NCBI GenBank assembly: GCA_002437245.1
Contig: DJOQ01000012.1
Coordinates: 1-55,756 of the forward strand
Direction: 5' to 3'
DNA length: 55,756 nucleotides
Source: Ruminococcaceae bacterium UBA6434
GTDB lineage: Bacteria; Bacillota; Clostridia; Oscillospirales; Acutalibacteraceae
Shown: positions 51,934 to 55,756 of the stretch, in pieces
How the letters are laid out: each line of letters opens with the position of its first letter
How positions within the stretch are numbered: position 1 is the first letter of the stretch
Notes under the pieces: model-generated
Database searches by the model: none
Told to the model about the DNA's origin: nothing
Seen by the model: the letters and a program-made list of their open reading frames with translations, nothing else
Program-made: the position numbers and the translations under genes

Positions 51934-54900
51934 ATGGTATACAGAATTTACGTTGAGAAGAAAAAACAATTCGCAGACGAGGCAGCGTCGCTTTTATCCG
52001 ATATACGCTCGCTGCTTATGATAGACTCACTTGAAGAGCTCCGCATTTTCAACAGATACGATGTGGAAAACATCAGCGAAGAGCTTTTCGAGCGCTGTGA
52101 AAAAACAGTCTTCTCGGAGCCGCAGCTTGACAACACATATTCTCACCTGCCGCAGACCGACGCCACGGTATTTGCAGTTGAATATCTGCCGGGTCAGTTT
52201 GACCAGAGGGCGGACTCCTGCGCTCAGTGTATTCAGATAGTTTCGGAGGGCGACAAGCCGACGGTACGCACGGCAAAGGTATATATGCTTTTCGGAAAAA
52301 TTACACCGGCACAGCTTACCGCCATCAAAAAATACGTTATCAACCCGGTAGAAAGCCGCGAGGCGTCACTTGAAAAGCCCGATACGTTAAAAACCGATTA
52401 CGCTGTCCCGACGAGCGTTGAAACTCTCACGGGATTTACGGAGCTTAACGAAAACAAACTCAAGGCATTTATAGATAAATATGCTCTTGCAATGGATCTT
52501 GCGGACATAGAATTTTGCCGCAAATACTTTAAAAGCGAACATCGCGACCCGACCATAACGGAAATCAGAATGATTGATACATACTGGTCGGATCATTGCC
52601 GCCACACCACGTTTCTCACAACGATAGACGGAGTAAAAACAGAGGACGAAACGGTACAAAAGGCATACGACAGATATGTTTCCATACGCAAGGAGCTCGG
52701 CAGAACAAAGCCGCAAAACCTTATGGATTTGGCAACTATCGGTGCGCGTTATTTAAAGCACACGGGCGAGCTCAAAAATCTTGACGAGTCGGATGAAATC
52801 AACGCCTGCACGGTAAAAATAAAGGTTGACGTAGACGGCGAGGACGAAGATTGGCTCTTCTTATTCAAAAACGAAACTCACAACCATCCCACGGAAATCG
52901 AGCCGTTCGGCGGCGCCGCCACCTGCATAGGCGGTGCTATACGCGACCCGTTATCGGGCAGAGGATATGTTTACCAGGCAATGCGCGTCACGGGTGCGGC
53001 AGACCCGTTAAAGCCCGTAAGCGAAACGCTGCCCGGCAAGCTGCCGCAGAGAAAGCTTGTAACAACAGCCGCCGCAGGTTACAGCTCATACGGCAATCAG
53101 ATAGGACTTGCGACCGGCTCGGTAGACGAAATCTACCACCCCGGTTATGTCGCAAAGCGTCTTGAAATAGGCGCTGTTGTAGGCGCTGTTCCGGCAAAGA
53201 ACGTACGCCGCGAAGTGCCTGTTCCGGGCGACGCAATAATTCTTCTCGGCGGCAGAACAGGGCGCGACGGTTGCGGCGGTGCGACGGGTTCTTCAAAATC
53301 ACACAAGCTCTCGTCTTTGGAGCATTGCGGTGCCGAGGTTCAAAAGGGTAACGCTCCCGAAGAGCGAAAATTACAGAGACTTTTCAGGAACAGCGAAGTT
53401 ACAAAGCTCATAAAAAGATGCAACGACTTCGGTGCGGGCGGCGTATCGGTAGCCATAGGCGAGCTTGCCGACGGTTTGCACATTGATTTGAATAAAGTAC
53501 CCAAGAAATACGAGGGTCTTGACGGCACCGAGCTTGCGATTTCCGAATCGCAGGAGAGAATGGCTGTTGTAGTTGCAAAAGAGGACGCAGAAAAGTTCCT
53601 TGAGCTTGCAAAAACCGAAAATCTTGAGGCCACCGAGGTTGCCGAGGTAACCGACACAAACCGTCTTACAATGGAGTGGAACGGCAAAAAGATAGTCGAT
53701 ATATCACGTGAATTTTTAAATTCAAACGGTGCCGAAAAGCATACGCTTGTTACCGTGACAAAGGCACAGCCCATAACAAAAGAAGTCAAGGGCAAAACCA
53801 ACGGCGAAAAATTCTTAAATCTCTCGGGTGACCTTAATATTTGCTCAAAGCGCGGACTTTCTGAGCGCTTTGACTCAACAATAGGCGCCAATACCGTGCT
53901 TATGCCGTTCGGCGGAAAATATCAGATGACGCCGGCGCAGGGTATGGCGGCAAAAATTCCGGTTCTCAACAAAGACACAAAAACCTGCTCGGTTATGGCT
54001 TGGGGATACAATCCTTTCATCACCGAAAAAAATCAGTATCTCGGCGCATACCTTGCGGTTGTGGAATCCGTATCAAAGCTCATAGCCACGGGCGGAAACA
54101 CGGAAAACTGCTATCTCACATTCCAGGAATATTTTGAGAGAATGACAAGCGACAGCAAACGTTGGGGTCAGCCCACCGCGGCACTTCTCGGCGCACTTAC
54201 GGCGCAGCTTGAGCTCGGCATAGCGTCAATCGGCGGCAAGGATTCCATGAGCGGCACATTTGAAGATATTGACGTTCCCCCTACTCTCGTTTCATTTGCC
54301 GTTTCCGTCGGTTCAAGCGACGACGTTATGTCGCCAGAGTGGAAGCTCCCGTGCTCTAAGGTCTACTACATTGAGCCTAAGAAAAATCCGGACGGCACAT
54401 TTGATACAGAGAGCCTTAAAGCGGTATTTGCAAGAGTTGAAAAACTCATTAAGGACAAAAAGGCTCTTGCGGTATTTACCCCGTCTTACGGCGGCATAGC
54501 AGAGGGCGTTATGAAAGCCTGCTTCGGAAACAAAATAGGCTTCGCCTTTGACAAGAGATTCCCGGCGGACAAGATATATGATTACAATTACGGTTCGTTT
54601 GTAATAGAGGCCGCCTGCGAGCTTGACGACGCGGTTCTCCTCGGCGAGACGACCATGGATTATTCCGTAAAGATAGGTATTGAAAAAATCGACCTCAACG
54701 AAATCCAAAAAGTATACGAAAACAAGCTTGAGCCCGTATTTGCCTGCAACATAAAGACGTCCGAAAAGGCTGTAAATGCATACAGCTTTACATCAAAGAC
54801 ACACGCTTCGCCCAAAATCGGCATAAAAAAGCCCAAGGTTTTGATTCCTGTATTCCCCGGAACAAACTGCGAATACGATACAACAAGAGCGTTTATTAAC

Positions 54901-55629
54901 GCAGGCGCAGACCCCGAAGTTATGGTAATCAAAAATCTCTCCGCGGCGGACGTAACCGAGAGCGTAAATGTTTTTGCGGAAAAGATAGAGTCTTCGCAAA
55001 TAATATTTATACCCGGAGGATTTTCCGGCGGCGACGAGCCGGACGGCAGCGGTAAATTTATAACCGCATTCTTCCGCAACCCCGTTATAAAAGAAAAAGT
55101 CCACTCGCTGTTAAAAGAACGCGACGGACTTATGGCGGGTATCTGCAACGGCTTCCAGGCGCTTATAAAGCTCGGCCTTGTTCCCTACGGTGAAATTATA
55201 GAGCCGAACGCCGACACGCCTACGCTCACCTTTAACACCATAGGCAGGCACCAGTCGAGACTTGTAAACACGAGAGTTGCCTCAAACCTGTCGCCGTGGC
55301 TGTCGTCATCAAACGTCGGAGACATACACACGGTTGCAATTTCACACGGAGAGGGCAGATTTGTTTGCCCGAAAGAGCTTTTCCAATCACTCGCGGAAAA
55401 CGGTCAGATTGCAACGCAGTATGTTGATGAAAACGGAAAGCCTACCATGAACATCAGATACAATCCGAACGGCTCATTTGAGGCTGTCGAGGGCATAACC
55501 TCACCCGACGGCAGAGTGTTCGGCAAGATGGGACATTCCGAGCGTTTCTCCGATAACGTGTATAAAAATGTAGACGGCAACAAAGACAATCATATGTTTA
55601 AAAACGCCGTAGAATACTTCAAAATCTGA
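51934..55629 (+). CDS. purL: FGAM synthase, single-chain PurL
   Basis: 1,231 residues, fusing the PurS-like N-terminal part, the two AIR-synthetase-like halves and a C-terminal glutaminase (about 960-1231). KNETHNHPTEIEPFGGAA marks the ATP site. The glutaminase nucleophile Cys is in GICNGFQALIKLG and the His in AISHGEGRF. Many Gram-positives use separate PurS, PurQ and PurL; this long form is common in Clostridia. The last visible gene of the pur operon, followed by a terminator. Confidence 0.97.
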   Translation: MVYRIYVEKKKQFADEAASLLSDIRSLLMIDSLEELRIFNRYDVENISEELFERCEKTVFSEPQLDNTYSHLPQTDATVFAVEYLPGQFDQRADSCAQCIQIVSEGDKPTVRTAKVYMLFGKITPAQLTAIKKYVINPVESREASLEKPDTLKTDYAVPTSVETLTGFTELNENKLKAFIDKYALAMDLADIEFCRKYFKSEHRDPTITEIRMIDTYWSDHCRHTTFLTTIDGVKTEDETVQKAYDRYVSIRKELGRTKPQNLMDLATIGARYLKHTGELKNLDESDEINACTVKIKVDVDGEDEDWLFLFKNETHNHPTEIEPFGGAATCIGGAIRDPLSGRGYVYQAMRVTGAADPLKPVSETLPGKLPQRKLVTTAAAGYSSYGNQIGLATGSVDEIYHPGYVAKRLEIGAVVGAVPAKNVRREVPVPGDAIILLGGRTGRDGCGGATGSSKSHKLSSLEHCGAEVQKGNAPEERKLQRLFRNSEVTKLIKRCNDFGAGGVSVAIGELADGLHIDLNKVPKKYEGLDGTELAISESQERMAVVVAKEDAEKFLELAKTENLEATEVAEVTDTNRLTMEWNGKKIVDISREFLNSNGAEKHTLVTVTKAQPITKEVKGKTNGEKFLNLSGDLNICSKRGLSERFDSTIGANTVLMPFGGKYQMTPAQGMAAKIPVLNKDTKTCSVMAWGYNPFITEKNQYLGAYLAVVESVSKLIATGGNTENCYLTFQEYFERMTSDSKRWGQPTAALLGALTAQLELGIASIGGKDSMSGTFEDIDVPPTLVSFAVSVGSSDDVMSPEWKLPCSKVYYIEPKKNPDGTFDTESLKAVFARVEKLIKDKKALAVFTPSYGGIAEGVMKACFGNKIGFAFDKRFPADKIYDYNYGSFVIEAACELDDAVLLGETTMDYSVKIGIEKIDLNEIQKVYENKLEPVFACNIKTSEKAVNAYSFTSKTHASPKIGIKKPKVLIPVFPGTNCEYDTTRAFINAGADPEVMVIKNLSAADVTESVNVFAEKIESSQIIFIPGGFSGGDEPDGSGKFITAFFRNPVIKEKVHSLLKERDGLMAGICNGFQALIKLGLVPYGEIIEPNADTPTLTFNTIGRHQSRLVNTRVASNLSPWLSSSNVGDIHTVAISHGEGRFVCPKELFQSLAENGQIATQYVDENGKPTMNIRYNPNGSFEAVEGITSPDGRVFGKMGHSERFSDNVYKNVDGNKDNHMFKNAVEYFKI

Positions 55630-55638
55630 TAAATAAAA

Positions 55639-55687
55639 AAGACCCGCTGTGAAAAAGATTCAAGGAGGAAAGTTCACAGCGAGTCTT
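55639..55687 (+). terminator. Terminator of the pur operon
   Basis: AAGACCCGCTGTGAA and TTCACAGCGAGTCTT form a 15-bp stem with one mismatch, a 19-nt loop and ATTTTTA after the stem, 10 bp past the purL stop. Confidence 0.85.
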
Positions 55688-55734
55688 ATTTTTATCAATT
55701 GCCGCCGAAGAGGCAGAGCAAAGGCCGTAAAGTT

Positions 55735-55756
55735 TTGGCTGAGTGCTTATAAGGCA
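55735..55756 (+). repeat. End of a second MITE-like element, cut by the window edge
   Basis: TTGGCTGAGTGCTTATAAGGCA matches, with one difference, the right-end sequence of the element at 6434-6711 read on its minus strand. It begins about 50 bp past a terminator, as the other copy begins just past a stop codon. Only the first end is visible. Confidence 0.65.

Overview
The window looks like chromosome from a spore-forming Clostridia member, probably of the Oscillospiraceae/Ruminococcaceae type. I infer this from the cotJABC spore-coat operon, strong AAGGAGG-type ribosome sites, TTGACA/TATAAT promoters, a T-box leader, LytTR and Hanks-type kinase regulators, and a PurL of about 1,230 residues. 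No species can be named from the sequence alone.

Layout. Bases 1-6200 hold a type II-A CRISPR-Cas locus on the minus strand (cas9-cas1-cas2-csn2, leader, first CRISPR repeat cut by the window edge), with a divergent tracrRNA on the plus strand. cas9 is split by an eight-base homopolymer. Bases 6200-6712 are a non-coding, hairpin-rich stretch containing a MITE-like element whose end sequence recurs at the last bases of the window. Then, mostly on the minus strand, come cotJCBA, an orphan acyltransferase (E2-like) protein, ilvA-ridA, an M28 peptidase, a GH25 lysozyme with a long repeat array, a hypothetical membrane protein, a MATE transporter, a nucleotidyltransferase-like protein and an endonuclease/exonuclease/phosphatase protein. 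A small plus-strand operon (19264-21591) encodes a PI-PLC-like protein, an unknown protein and a PHP metallohydrolase. Next are bioY-DUF1284, proS with its T-box leader, a VTT-domain membrane protein and a LytTR regulator with a degenerate receiver. A plus-strand cassette (26691-29597) encodes an HTH protein, a membrane protein with a zinc ribbon and leucine-rich-like region, and a Ser/Thr kinase.

The minus-strand operon aroF-tyrA-aroB-aroA-aroC-pheA (36288 down to 29849) carries most of the shikimate, Phe and Tyr pathway. Its leader encodes a 33-residue peptide with a dense Tyr/Phe run followed by an intrinsic terminator, which looks like ribosome-mediated attenuation by the pathway's end products. 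Upstream lies a polar amino-acid ABC transporter with tandem ARG-box-like sites at its promoter, then a GPH/MFS transporter, a pair of multi-spanning membrane proteins, a small protein, tRNA-Ala(GGC) and an alpha/beta hydrolase.

The right end (44351-55629) is a continuous purine operon: purE-purC-purF-purM-purN-purO-like-AICAR transformylase-purD-purL. The bifunctional PurH is replaced by a PurO-type cyclohydrolase gene and a separate transformylase gene. The operon has its own leader with a small ORF and a perfect terminator hairpin just before purE.

The observations most worth testing are the Tyr/Phe leader peptide, the purE leader ORF and attenuator, the cas9 homopolymer frameshift, the kinase/zinc-ribbon/HTH cassette and the MITE-like repeat.
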